This document shows, one piece after another, positions 43,214 to 52,117 of a DNA stretch of 64,000 nt. A program made the position numbers and the translations under genes. The notes under the pieces are model-generated. The model was not told where the DNA came from, made no database searches, and saw only the letters and a list, made by a program, of their open reading frames with translations. Every line of letters begins with the position of its first letter. Within the stretch, counting starts at the first letter, position 1. The DNA is from Chitinophaga arvensicola (GTDB lineage: Bacteria; Bacteroidota; Bacteroidia; Chitinophagales; Chitinophagaceae), in assembly GCF_900110835.1 (NCBI RefSeq), contig NZ_FOJG01000002.1:1454979-1518978 (forward strand), in the 5' to 3' direction.

Positions 43214-43250
43214 CCCATAAACATTTATACGCTCCGGGTGTTTTTATGGG
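43214..43250 (+). promoter_or_regulatory. 5' leader hairpin of the amidohydrolase gene
   Basis: CCCATAAACA (43214-43223) pairs with TGTTTTTATGGG (43239-43250) with a two-base bulge, ending 19 nt before the ATG at 43270. Could hinder or pace translation; effect not known. Otherwise the 290-nt divergent region 42980-43269 holds only the precursor promoter. Confidence 0.4.
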
Positions 43251-43269
43251 CAAATAACCATTTACACTT

Positions 43270-45078
43270 ATGAAAAAGTTTTCCCTCCTCTTGCTGCTTG
43301 CGGGTAGCTGTATTCTTTTTGCGCTTACCTCGTTTAAGAAAAATCCACGCCGTTTAATGCATGCAGATGTTTATTTAATGAATGGCCAGGTACTTACCAT
43401 GAATGATGGTCCGGTCATTAAAAAAGCCAATATTGTATTGGTAGCCGGCACCATCTATTACGTTGGATTAAATGACCCGAGATCAGAAGGCGCTATCGTT
43501 GACGACCAAACGAAAAAAATTGATTGTACGAACAAGATCATCATGCCTGGCTTTATTGATGCCCACGCACACGTAGGCCAGTATGTAACCACTTACCTGG
43601 TGGCAGATCTCAGCGCCCCACCCTATGGGAATGTAGACAACATCGCCAGGCTGTTACAGGGACTCACCAATTTTAAAAACCAGAAGTACCCGTCACAGAC
43701 ACCACCGGTGATTATCGGCAACAACTATGATGATGCTTATCTCACCGGCAACAAACATCCTTCAAAAGACGACCTGGATAAGGTTTCCAAAGACTATCCC
43801 ATTTATGTGGTGCATGTGAGCGGGCATATGGGCGTAGCAAATACTAAAATGCTGGAAATACTGGGGATTGATGATAATACAGATCCGCATAAATATCCCG
43901 GGGGCACCATCGTAAAAGAAAACGGACGGGTAACCGGCCTGCTGATGGAAAATGCCAATGTAGCCGCCATGGACAGCAGCACCAAGCTGTTGGTACCCAC
44001 TACCAAACAGGGGCAGGCCGATTTTCAGAAGCAAATGCTACAAAATTTACTGGCAGCAGAAGGAGTATGGTTTCAGAACGGCGTTACTACGATCTGTGAA
44101 GGCCGCGCATTTGTACCACAATATGAACTGCTCAAAGCCGCCAATGACGCCAATATGCTGACAGGCGATTATATTGTACTGCCGGACTTTGATTCCTATA
44201 AAGATGCGCTGGCACAGTTCACACCCTTATATGGCAAATATAAAAAGCATCTGAAAGTAGGCGCCATCAAACTTACCTTCGACGGCTCCCCGCAGGGAAG
44301 AGATGCCTGCCTCACCTATCCGTATAAAAACCCACCGCTCGGTCAAACTACCGGCTATAGCGGCACCACCATCTATACAGATGAGCAGGCATTACAAAAT
44401 GTAGCTTCCGTATTTAAAAACAACATGCCCGTGCATATCCACTGTAACGGCGATTCCGCTATCAAGCAAAGCATGGCCGTTTTTAATAAATTATACCAGG
44501 AAAAGAAAATCCCTGCTACACTTACAAAGAATGTGATTGTCCATAACCAGCTCATTACAGAAAAACAGCTGGATACTTACGTTACGCTGAAATCTGTATT
44601 AATGCCTACCTTCTTCCCTACGCATTGCTACTTATGGGGCAACTGGTATTTAAGCACGGTACTTCCTCCTGATAAAGCAAAATATATCAGTCCCTTAAAG
44701 GACGCGCAGGATAAAGGCATTGAATATACCATCCATACCGATTCTCCCGTAACACCACCAGACCTGATTACTGCGGTGTATGCAGCAGTTACCCGGAAAA
44801 TGTACCAGCCCTATACCGATCCTGCTACCGGCAAGGTGACCACGATACTCGACAACCCGGCGCATCCGCAGGTGGTGAGCGCATACGAAGCATGGAAGGC
44901 CGTTACCATCAATGCGGCCGACCAATGGGGCGAAGCCGCCTTTAAAGGGAAACTGAAAGCCGGTTACAATGCCGATCTTGTGGTATTGGACAAAAATCCG
45001 CTGGACGTGGCCACAGATAAAAACATCAATGTGGTATATACTGTAAAATCAGGCAAAGTGGTATATACCAAAAAGTAA
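43270..45078 (+). CDS. Exported amidohydrolase (YtcJ-like)
   Basis: A 602-residue protein. The N-terminus is a signal anchor or peptide (FSLLLLLAGSCILFALTSF; SC at 13-14 may be a weak lipobox). Amidohydrolase metal motif GFIDAHAHVGQ (His99, His101), then HLKVGAIKLTFDGSPQG with the lysine, PVHIHCNGDSAIKQ, NVIVHNQLI and EYTIHTDSPVTPPDLI. The C-terminal GYNADLVVLDKNPLDV is typical. YtcJ-type enzymes act on N-substituted amides or carbamates; substrate unknown. Divergent from the peptide operon (290 nt) but with no evidence of a shared role. Confidence 0.88.
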   Translation: MKKFSLLLLLAGSCILFALTSFKKNPRRLMHADVYLMNGQVLTMNDGPVIKKANIVLVAGTIYYVGLNDPRSEGAIVDDQTKKIDCTNKIIMPGFIDAHAHVGQYVTTYLVADLSAPPYGNVDNIARLLQGLTNFKNQKYPSQTPPVIIGNNYDDAYLTGNKHPSKDDLDKVSKDYPIYVVHVSGHMGVANTKMLEILGIDDNTDPHKYPGGTIVKENGRVTGLLMENANVAAMDSSTKLLVPTTKQGQADFQKQMLQNLLAAEGVWFQNGVTTICEGRAFVPQYELLKAANDANMLTGDYIVLPDFDSYKDALAQFTPLYGKYKKHLKVGAIKLTFDGSPQGRDACLTYPYKNPPLGQTTGYSGTTIYTDEQALQNVASVFKNNMPVHIHCNGDSAIKQSMAVFNKLYQEKKIPATLTKNVIVHNQLITEKQLDTYVTLKSVLMPTFFPTHCYLWGNWYLSTVLPPDKAKYISPLKDAQDKGIEYTIHTDSPVTPPDLITAVYAAVTRKMYQPYTDPATGKVTTILDNPAHPQVVSAYEAWKAVTINAADQWGEAAFKGKLKAGYNADLVVLDKNPLDVATDKNINVVYTVKSGKVVYTKK

Positions 45079-45091
45079 TCTCTTTTAAATA

Positions 45092-45130
45092 TAAAACCGG
45101 CGTCTCTTTCATGAAGAAACGCCGGTTTTA
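45092..45130. terminator. Bidirectional terminator between convergent genes
   Basis: Perfect 12-bp stem TAAAACCGGCGT (45092-45103) and ACGCCGGTTTTA (45119-45130); loop region can pair further (CTTTC with GAAG). Between the amidohydrolase (plus) and DUF4374 (minus) stops. Confidence 0.75.
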
Positions 45131-45147
45131 CTCCTACTCAGTTCCGA

Positions 45148-46401
45148 TTAGTAATTCAGTTTGGTGATAGACGTTACATCGCTGATACCCTGGAAGTAAA
45201 CGCCTTGTTTTCCGCTGGCGCCCGCCACATCGATCACATAGAGGTATAATTTACCGCTGTCTTCCTTCATTACATAATAGGCGGTTTTCTTATCTGCATC
45301 TACATATACTTTCATATTGTAGCTCATCTGCGCATGTTCCGGCACACCGCTTACATAAGTCACCGTTTTCCTGAACACATCCACGATCGCCAGTTTCACG
45401 CGACCACCGCTTACGCCGCCGGTTTCGTTGGTGGCATAAATAGTCATGAGAAATTTGCCATCTGCAATATATTCGCCCCTGGCCAGTTTGGAACCGGTAG
45501 CGGCTTCAATATCAAAAAAGTAGCTCTGGTCAAATACTTCTGTATCCTTTTTTATACGGATGATAGCGGAATGTTTGGTAGATTTCAGCGTACCTGATCC
45601 TCCGGCGGTAGACCATGCGTATACGTCGCCGTCTTCTGTTTGTTGTACACCCTGCATACCAAACCAGTTACCGATAAAGCCGGTACGGCCATCACGGATC
45701 ACTTTCTGGAAGGCCAGTTCCGGGTAAGAGAATACGGCTATCCAGGTACTGTCTACATACTTTGTATTTTGCCCGCTTACACCGGGTGTGCTGCTATAAG
45801 GCACATAAATTTTATTGCCTACCTGTGTAAGTCCGTTCCATACTGCCATTTCTTCGGTGCCCGTAATTTTCGCCAGGTCTACCGTGTTGCGGCCGGCTAC
45901 TTTATTACCTACGGCATCGAAGCGATAGAGCGTAGCTACAGAACTTTCCTTACTGCGGTTAACGGAACCACCTACGTACGCATCTTTGTTTACCGTACCA
46001 TAAATACCGGTAAACTCCGTATTGATAGCTGCCGCCGCTTTTACCAGTTTGCCATCTGCATCCAGTTTGTATGGAGTGGTGGGGCCCTGCGCTGCATATA
46101 CAATTCCAAAGAGTTTGTTATCCTGGCGGATAAAGGAATAGGCTTCTGTTTCCACGCCAACGCCTGTGGTGGTGAGCGTACCTTTGGTGGCGTCTTCTAC
46201 AGGCACAATATAGCGGCCGGCTTCTCCACCGGAACCATCGGTGTATACGACGAATACAAATTTTGATTTCGTAGTGCCGCCACCGTTACCACCGCCATTA
46301 TCGGCTGGCTTGTCGTCTTTGCTGCAACCAGCACTGAAAATAGATACGGCAGACACACAAAGTCCCATGAGCAGCGTGCTGCTTTGTCTTTTAATGAACA
46401 T
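45148..46401 (-). CDS. DUF4374 lipoprotein
   Basis: A 417-residue protein. Lipobox SIFSAGC (lipidated Cys26) and a Gly/Asn-rich linker (DNGGGNGGGTTKSKFVF) open a beta-propeller-like domain typical of DUF4374 (YTDGSGGEAGRYIVPVEDAT, AVWNGLTQVGNKIYVPYSST, SYNMKVYVDADKKTAYYVMK). In Bacteroidota this family is repeatedly found next to a TonB-dependent receptor, as here (receptor 39 nt upstream), in iron or haem uptake loci. Probably surface or periplasmic ligand handling; role unproven. Confidence 0.9.
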   Translation of the reverse strand: MFIKRQSSTLLMGLCVSAVSIFSAGCSKDDKPADNGGGNGGGTTKSKFVFVVYTDGSGGEAGRYIVPVEDATKGTLTTTGVGVETEAYSFIRQDNKLFGIVYAAQGPTTPYKLDADGKLVKAAAAINTEFTGIYGTVNKDAYVGGSVNRSKESSVATLYRFDAVGNKVAGRNTVDLAKITGTEEMAVWNGLTQVGNKIYVPYSSTPGVSGQNTKYVDSTWIAVFSYPELAFQKVIRDGRTGFIGNWFGMQGVQQTEDGDVYAWSTAGGSGTLKSTKHSAIIRIKKDTEVFDQSYFFDIEAATGSKLARGEYIADGKFLMTIYATNETGGVSGGRVKLAIVDVFRKTVTYVSGVPEHAQMSYNMKVYVDADKKTAYYVMKEDSGKLYLYVIDVAGASGKQGVYFQGISDVTSITKLNY

Positions 46402-46440
46402 CTTATTTAGATTTTTATAATGAAAAGAATGATTTACGGC

Positions 46441-48834
46441 TTATTGTACATGGTCTTTCACAAAGAAATATCTCAGTTTCACATTGAAAGCGCGACTTGG
46501 CTTCTGCAAACTGAAATTATCATAGAGTGTTTTATCGAACAGGTTCAGCACACCCGCGCTCACGTTGTATTTCCCGTTCTTCAGTGAATACACCAGGTTC
46601 ATATCATGCGATACCTGCTGTGGCACGATGTACTTGGAATCTTTTGCACCCTGGCTGGGCCAGCGCAGGTAGAATTTCTCTACAAACAGCATATTATAGC
46701 CTATAGTCAGGCGGGTATCTTTCCAGATGATATTTTTCAGTGTCAAAGCTGCATTGGCATTTCCAAAGAAGTAAGGCATATTGGGGATCCGGTCCTTATA
46801 CACCTGGCTTTGTACGGTACTACCGGGTTCTATACGGGTATTATTCCGCAGGTTCTGATAGGTGCCATTTACGCCTGCGGTAAACACATCTTTATAGGTA
46901 TAGCGTATGTCCGCATCCACGCCCCTATTGGTAACATCCCGTGTATTCACCGGCATCATCAGCTGGCGGCCGGTGAAGCTCACCCCCTGCAGCTGATTGC
47001 GGATATAGTCTTTGGCATTCCTGAAAATAAAGTTCCCATCTACCACGAAGTGATGAATTTTGTTCAGATGAAAATGATAGTTCAGGCCCACATTGATATT
47101 ATCACTGCTTTCCGGTTTCAGATCAGGGTTACCGGTTAAGTTGATCACATCTCCGAAAAGTTCATCATTATTGGGCAGGCGATAGGCTTTTTCATAAGAC
47201 ACCTTTGCCTGTAATGAAGGCAGGATAAAATACGTAGAGGCGATACCGTAACCCCACTGGTCTACCGATCCGGATTGATGGTAGTACTCCCCATCAGCCA
47301 GGATACTGGTTTTGCTGCCCTGGTGGTAATTTTTCAGGAAGACGCTCGTGCTCCAGCGGTCATTATAATCATACTTATAACCAAGACCCGCGATATTCTT
47401 GAATGTTTTTTTGGGTTGTTTGTCGGCTTCGTTGTTGGGGTCAAATTTGTTCACTCCGGTGCGGTTGAAAGTAGTGATCACATTGCTCAATACAAAGGAG
47501 TGGTGTTCGTTCAGCTGGTAAGACAGGTTCACGTTGCCGATCCCGTTATTGTTTTTATACTTATAGTCCATCCTGCTGGATTCTCCGCCGGGAGTGGATG
47601 GATTATTGGGATCTTTATACTGCCATTGCCCCAGCCAGTTGTACATGCGGAACAGGGTATCCACGGCTCTTTCTTCCCCTGGGTTATACATACCGGAGAT
47701 ACGGAGGTCCAGTCCTTTTACAAACAGGTTGGTTTTGGTGTATTTGATAGTAGGCTGAATGATACTACCGCTGCGGGTACGGCCGCCAAATACATCATAC
47801 ATCCTGTTGCCGGTTTGAATATCGGCGTGGTTCTGTCCCAGCATGATGCCTACCAGCAGCTGGTCCGCATACTTCTTTCCTACTACACCGATATTGGTGA
47901 CGATGGCCTCATTGTGGTAGCGGTCGTGGAACCTGCGCACCCGCATGGGCGTATATACGCCGGTTTCCAGGTCGGCAACATCTACGTTTACTTTATAATT
48001 GTTATCGGAGTAATTCTGATAGGCGTTTACCTGCAGGGTAAGCCCCGATTTGGAGATAATACCGGCGTTAATGGAAGATTTATGTGTATTAAAAGAGCCA
48101 TAGGAATAAGATACATCCAGGTAGGTACGGGGAGCTGTATTGGTTACGATGTTAACAGCGCCGCCCAATGCGTCGCCGCCGAGCCATACCGGTACTACCC
48201 CTTTATATACTTCGATTCTCTCTGCAAAGTTGATAGGAATGTTATTGAGCTGAAAGGAAGAACCAAAATTATCCATAGGCATACCGTCTACGAAAAATTT
48301 CACCTGTTGCCCGGTAAAGCCGTTGAGGGAGAAATTGAGATCGGCGCCTACACCGCCGGATTCGCGCACCCGCACACCAGATACCTTGTTTAATACCTGG
48401 CCTACATCCATAGAGGTATTGTAGAGTTTCTTTGCATCTACAGCAACAACATTGTAAGATTGTTGCCGTACTTTTTCTGCGGCTGTTTTTCCTAATACGG
48501 TGACCTCATTCAGGTCGCGGTCTTTTTTTAACCGTATTAGCAGGGGCTGTGCAACAGGTGTGGGCAGGGTTACCTGTTTTACTGATTTCAGATAGCCGAG
48601 GGCTCTTATTTCCAGCGTGTATTTACCAGTGTTGAGATCAGTAAACCGGAAATGCCCGCTGGCATCTGTGGGGAGTCCTTTTCCGGTTTCCAGCAGGAGC
48701 ACCATGGCTTCTATAGCCTTTCCCTTATCATCCTGTATAACGCCTTCCAATGTGCTTTTTACAGGGGATTGTGACTTTGCCAGATCAAAAAAAAGGCATA
48801 GGACAGCCATCAACAAAATTTGCTTATTTTGCAT
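46441..48834 (-). CDS. TonB-dependent receptor, probable siderophore/iron type
   Basis: A 797-residue receptor. Signal peptide (LLMAVLCLFFDLAKS), carboxypeptidase-regulatory-like domain (~28-105, LEGVIQDDKGKAIEAMVLLL), TonB-box region LNEVTVLGK, plug with VGQVLNKVSGVRVRESGGVG, FFVDGMPMDNFGSSF and GDALGGAVNIVT, then barrel ending in VKLRYFFVKDHVQ. The plug and its partner gene (DUF4374) resemble ferric-siderophore receptors; the substrate is an inference. The 5' leader is strongly structured (see 48841-48912). Confidence 0.9.
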   Translation of the reverse strand: MQNKQILLMAVLCLFFDLAKSQSPVKSTLEGVIQDDKGKAIEAMVLLLETGKGLPTDASGHFRFTDLNTGKYTLEIRALGYLKSVKQVTLPTPVAQPLLIRLKKDRDLNEVTVLGKTAAEKVRQQSYNVVAVDAKKLYNTSMDVGQVLNKVSGVRVRESGGVGADLNFSLNGFTGQQVKFFVDGMPMDNFGSSFQLNNIPINFAERIEVYKGVVPVWLGGDALGGAVNIVTNTAPRTYLDVSYSYGSFNTHKSSINAGIISKSGLTLQVNAYQNYSDNNYKVNVDVADLETGVYTPMRVRRFHDRYHNEAIVTNIGVVGKKYADQLLVGIMLGQNHADIQTGNRMYDVFGGRTRSGSIIQPTIKYTKTNLFVKGLDLRISGMYNPGEERAVDTLFRMYNWLGQWQYKDPNNPSTPGGESSRMDYKYKNNNGIGNVNLSYQLNEHHSFVLSNVITTFNRTGVNKFDPNNEADKQPKKTFKNIAGLGYKYDYNDRWSTSVFLKNYHQGSKTSILADGEYYHQSGSVDQWGYGIASTYFILPSLQAKVSYEKAYRLPNNDELFGDVINLTGNPDLKPESSDNINVGLNYHFHLNKIHHFVVDGNFIFRNAKDYIRNQLQGVSFTGRQLMMPVNTRDVTNRGVDADIRYTYKDVFTAGVNGTYQNLRNNTRIEPGSTVQSQVYKDRIPNMPYFFGNANAALTLKNIIWKDTRLTIGYNMLFVEKFYLRWPSQGAKDSKYIVPQQVSHDMNLVYSLKNGKYNVSAGVLNLFDKTLYDNFSLQKPSRAFNVKLRYFFVKDHVQ

Positions 48835-48840
48835 TGCTTT

Positions 48841-48912
48841 TAATGTTTACCACGTTTTAAGTCCCTCTCATAAGGAGGGTGGCCACACAGCTGCGAACTG
48901 TGTGGCCTTTTT
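48841..48912 (-). promoter_or_regulatory. Structured 5' leader upstream of the TonB receptor
   Basis: Read on the minus strand: GGCCACACAG (48907-48898 side) pairs perfectly with CTGTGTGGCC (48890-48881) around TTCGCAG, and a second stem CCCTC/GAGGG lies immediately downstream before ACTTAAAACGTGG and the ATG (48834). The CCAC in the first stem's 3' edge could alternatively pair with the GTGG just upstream of the start region. On the plus strand hairpin 1 is followed by TTTTT and would act as a terminator for antisense transcription. Confidence 0.5.
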
Positions 48913-49176
48913 GATTGATTTAATAAATGTTATTACTGATAATTGCTTTCACTGATCGAAAAGGGAAAATTTTGATGGCATTAAGTGACTGCCGGCGTTT
49001 TATTATTCCTTCATCACATCCACTTATATATTGCTGGTTTACCATTCCTGCTACATACCAGGGGCATTTCAATGCTAACAGTCTTTAAGATTTAAGAACA
49101 CAAAGGTCGGGGATCCAAAACTGAATTCTTTTCGAATTCGGGAAAAAGTAGGGGCATTGGGTATATGAAAAAGAAA
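48913..49176. other. Intergenic region with EcoRI-like inverted repeat
   Basis: 264 nt without a gene. The only notable element is GAATTC-TTTTC-GAATTC (49123-49128 and 49134-49139), which reads as an inverted repeat and could be an operator for the downstream (minus-strand) receptor gene. CAGTTTTG (49122-49115 on minus) is a near -7 box. Nothing else was seen. Confidence 0.4.
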
Positions 49177-49205
49177 AACCTTGCAGCATCAGATGCCACA
49201 AGGTT
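49177..49205 (-). terminator. Rho-independent terminator of the exported hypothetical gene
   Basis: AACCTTG (49177-49183) pairs with CAAGGTT (49199-49205), with an inner GCATC/GATGC stem; followed on minus by TTTTCTTTTTC. It lies 78 nt past the stop at 49284. Confidence 0.65.
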
Positions 49206-49283
49206 AGTTCATTTTCTCTTTAAGCAAGTTAGCGGGTGCCTTCAGGCGGTCCACTCAAGCGGTTTCCGTTTCCTTTATGCCAG

Positions 49284-50027
49284 TTATTTCCTGGTAAAGT
49301 TGGAATATTCTGATATGGTTTCCACGTTGGTTGTTTGCCCGATGAATTTAGCGAGCATGTTGAGGTTGTCGCTTACCGTGAAATAACGTTTTGCCTGTTC
49401 ATTCCAGTTATATTTAACGGTTACCTCAAACTTTTCGGCATTCAGTATCTTTACTTTTACCGGTTTTTCGTTGATGGCTTTCACCTCTTCTGCCCTTTTG
49501 GTTTTGAGGTTGATGGTCATGAAAGATCTGCAGTCTTTCATAAAGCTGGCATCTTTGGGAACAGAAGCAGCATCCTGTTTATAGCTGATCACCAGGTAGT
49601 CGCCTGTTTCCTTTTCAACTTTATAGGAAGCGTCGTCTGCCTTGATGGGTGCGGATTCCGGTTTGGCGTGATTCTTCCGGAAGCTGGTCACCTCTCCCCT
49701 GGAGGGCGATTTACCATCAACAGACACCACAGTCCAGCGTTCTTCTTCTGATTTGGACGGATCAAATTTTGCTTCTGTAACGGTTTGCTTGCCAGCTGCC
49801 GTACTGGAAAATCTGAGATCAAAAGCATAATTATCCGGTTGTTTCAGGGCCTCGGGGTCGAGAAGGCCGGCATCAATGCCGTGTTTGGAGAATGCATCCA
49901 ATACGGCTGATTTCTGGGCAGAAACAGCAAGGGTAGATGCTACCAGCAGGCATACACCGAGTAAGGACTTTATGCCGGTACGGCTGCGTTCCTGAGTTGC
50001 CATCGTCGTTGCTTTTACTTCTTTCAT
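49284..50027 (-). CDS. Exported protein of unknown function
   Basis: A 247-residue protein with a signal peptide (IKSLLGVCLLVASTLAVSAQ after a short charged N-terminus; a start at residue 9, MATQERSR, is also possible). The mature part is beta-rich with charged turns (DGKSPSRGEVTSFRKNHAKP, GDYLVISYKQDAASVPKDAS, YNWNEQAKRYFTVSDNLNML). No family recognised. It has its own terminator and its upstream neighbour is a divergent two-component pair, so no operon context helps. Confidence 0.65.
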   Translation of the reverse strand: MKEVKATTMATQERSRTGIKSLLGVCLLVASTLAVSAQKSAVLDAFSKHGIDAGLLDPEALKQPDNYAFDLRFSSTAAGKQTVTEAKFDPSKSEEERWTVVSVDGKSPSRGEVTSFRKNHAKPESAPIKADDASYKVEKETGDYLVISYKQDAASVPKDASFMKDCRSFMTINLKTKRAEEVKAINEKPVKVKILNAEKFEVTVKYNWNEQAKRYFTVSDNLNMLAKFIGQTTNVETISEYSNFTRK

Positions 50028-50219
50028 ACTTACGATTTTTTTAAATCAAACTACTTTTATGAGCCCAAAATTAGGGGCAGCGAAGCACGCGAAAGAGGCC
50101 TTTCCGGGTCAAGTGACGAAAATGAGGGGTGAATAGTCGGCCGGACAAAATGAATTGAAACAAGGGTATTATAATAGCTTTTTTTCGCGCGGAAACAGCG
50201 TTCTTATAGTATGGCTCCC

Positions 50220-50227
50220 TACCTTTG
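50220..50227 (+). promoter_or_regulatory. -7 box TACCTTTG, 5 nt before a start codon
   Basis: Exact TAnnTTTG match immediately upstream of the histidine kinase ATG at 50233, so a transcript would be leaderless if this is used. Confidence 0.5.
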
Positions 50228-50232
50228 CAGTT

Positions 50233-51339
50233 ATGGAGAACCGGGACGACACGTTTCATATCATAAAAAACTCAAAAACCAAACAGCTGGTGCTGCTGGC
50301 AGTGACTTTTATTGGCTCTTATGCTGTTTTATTTATTGTAACACCTTATTCCTCCTGGAATAAATATTTTGATGTATCCATCTACCGGTTAATATTCGAT
50401 ACTTTCTTCAACCTGCTGGTAAGCGCGGTTTTTATAGCGTTTATCTTCTGGGTAGACCGTATACTGAACAAGAAGATGCCATGGACAGCTCATCCGTTAA
50501 AGCGGTTGGTAACACAAACGGTTATACAGGTTTTCGGGGTATTCTTTCTTTTAATGGCCCTGGGACTTATGTATGTGCTGATTAATGGCATTCCTGACGG
50601 ACCGCCCAAAGTAGGTGAAAATGATATCAGGCAAACCTGGTACATCGTTATTGCCCTGATTTTACTGATACTGATGGTGAGCGCTATCAATACCAGCGAC
50701 TACCTGGTGAGCAACTGGAAAAAAGCAGCCCTGCAGGCGGCGGAATATAAAATAAGAGCGGCAGAGAGTAAACAGCTGGCCGCAGAAACAGAACTACAGG
50801 CCCTCAAATTGCAGATCGATCCGCACTTTGTATTCAACAACCTGAGTGTACTTTCAGAATTGATTCTGAAAGATCAGCAACTGGGGTATGAGTATACAGA
50901 GAACTTTGCAAAGGTCTACAAATACCTTCTGATCAATTCTAAAAATAAACTCATCACTTTACGCGAAGAACTGAAATTCCTGGATGCCTACCTGTTTCTT
51001 ATCAAAAACAGGATAGGCGACGGCGCCATTTTCAGGATCCGTGTAGATGAATCAACACTTCATCTCCAGCTCCCTCCTACTACGCTGCAGCTATTTGTGG
51101 AAAATGCCTTAAGGCATAACAGTACCCAAAAAGAACATCCCCTGGCCATAGACATTTATACCACCGCCAATGATGAGCTGGTGGTATCCAATATTTTATT
51201 ACCATTGCATAATAAAACCTCCTCTACCGGTATCGGGTTACAGAATATTATCGGTCGATATGCCCTGCTATCCGATAGAAAGCCGGTAATAATATCAGAA
51301 AATGATTGTTTCACCGTAAAGGTCCCCCTGATCAAATGA
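50233..51339 (+). CDS. LytS-type sensor histidine kinase
   Basis: A 368-residue protein from the ATG at 50233 (MENRDDTFHI). Four membrane helices at about 18-36, 56-74, 94-115 and 136-152, then a coiled linker (AAEYKIRAAESKQLAAETEL) and the His-kinase box LQIDPHFVFNNLSVLSELI (His198), followed by the GHKL ATPase domain (LFVENALRHNSTQKEHPLAI, TSSTGIGLQNIIGRYALLSD). It would sense a signal in the membrane and phosphorylate the next gene's product. The stop overlaps that start by 4 nt. Confidence 0.92.
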   Translation: MENRDDTFHIIKNSKTKQLVLLAVTFIGSYAVLFIVTPYSSWNKYFDVSIYRLIFDTFFNLLVSAVFIAFIFWVDRILNKKMPWTAHPLKRLVTQTVIQVFGVFFLLMALGLMYVLINGIPDGPPKVGENDIRQTWYIVIALILLILMVSAINTSDYLVSNWKKAALQAAEYKIRAAESKQLAAETELQALKLQIDPHFVFNNLSVLSELILKDQQLGYEYTENFAKVYKYLLINSKNKLITLREELKFLDAYLFLIKNRIGDGAIFRIRVDESTLHLQLPPTTLQLFVENALRHNSTQKEHPLAIDIYTTANDELVVSNILLPLHNKTSSTGIGLQNIIGRYALLSDRKPVIISENDCFTVKVPLIK

Positions 51340-52103
51340 CAGTTATCCGAAAGATATTGATAGTGGAAGATGAGGATGCGAATGCAGACCGTTTACAACG
51401 ATTCCTGCTTAAAATAAGACCCACTGTTGAAGTGCCGGCGGTGCTGGATAGTGTAAAAAAGACCATCACCTGGCTGGCTGAAAACGAAGCACCCGACATC
51501 ATTATCATGGATATACGCCTGGCAGACGGGCTTTGCTTCGATATCTTTAACCAGGCAGATGTAAAAAGCCCGGTGATATTTACAACAGCTTACGATGAAT
51601 ATGCGATCAAAGCATTTAAATATAACAGTCTCGACTACCTCTTAAAGCCGGTGGATCAGGATGAACTGGAAGCGGCTGTCAATAAATACGAACGCCTTAA
51701 CAAACCTGCTTCCGGCCAGCAGTTATCGATCGACAACCTGGTGGCGCAAATGCAACCCAAAGAATACCGGACCCGGTTCCTGGTTCCTTACCGCGATGAA
51801 TACAAGCGGATACAGGTGGGCGATGTGGCCTTTTTCTATTCCCAGCTGGGCATCAACTATGCCAACCTGTTCAACGGGGAAACGGTGATCATACCGCACA
51901 CACTGGAAACCCTGGAACAGCAGCTGAATCCCGCCGTTTTCTTCCGGGCCAACCGCCAATATATCATTCATATCGATGCCATAGAGAAAGTACATAATTA
52001 TTTCAACGGCAAATTAAAGCTGGAAATAAAAAATGGCGGAGATGCGGAGATTGTTGTCAGCAGAACAAAAGCACCGTTGTTTAAAACGTGGCTGGATTAT
52101 TAA
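51336..52103 (+). CDS. LytTR-type response regulator
   Basis: A 255-residue protein from the ATG at 51336, coupled to the kinase by ATGA overlap. Receiver domain: KILIVEDEDANADRLQRFLL, phospho-acceptor Asp59 in DIIIMDIRLADG, FTTAYDEYAIKAFKYNSLDY and LLKPVD. LytTR DNA-binding domain from about residue 150: RTRFLVPYRDEYKRIQVGDV and FFRANRQYIIHIDAIEKVHN. Binds direct repeats upstream of targets; none identified here. Confidence 0.93.
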   Translation: MTVIRKILIVEDEDANADRLQRFLLKIRPTVEVPAVLDSVKKTITWLAENEAPDIIIMDIRLADGLCFDIFNQADVKSPVIFTTAYDEYAIKAFKYNSLDYLLKPVDQDELEAAVNKYERLNKPASGQQLSIDNLVAQMQPKEYRTRFLVPYRDEYKRIQVGDVAFFYSQLGINYANLFNGETVIIPHTLETLEQQLNPAVFFRANRQYIIHIDAIEKVHNYFNGKLKLEIKNGGDAEIVVSRTKAPLFKTWLDY

Positions 52104-52117
52104 ACAGCAGTGCTTCC

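Noticed and set aside
47275..48393. Long plus-strand open frame of 372 codons opposite the TonB receptor
   Set aside because: It is antisense to a strongly supported receptor gene, its translation has low-complexity Ile/Val/Gly-rich composition with no motif, and it shows no promoter or start signal.
48841..48912. Cobalamin riboswitch upstream of the second TonB receptor
   Set aside because: The B12-box sequence and multi-helix core are absent; only two simple stems are visible.
50155..50232. Upstream TTG start extending the histidine kinase by 26 residues
   Set aside because: The extra residues precede a -7 box that ends 5 nt before the ATG at 50233, so the shorter start is favoured.
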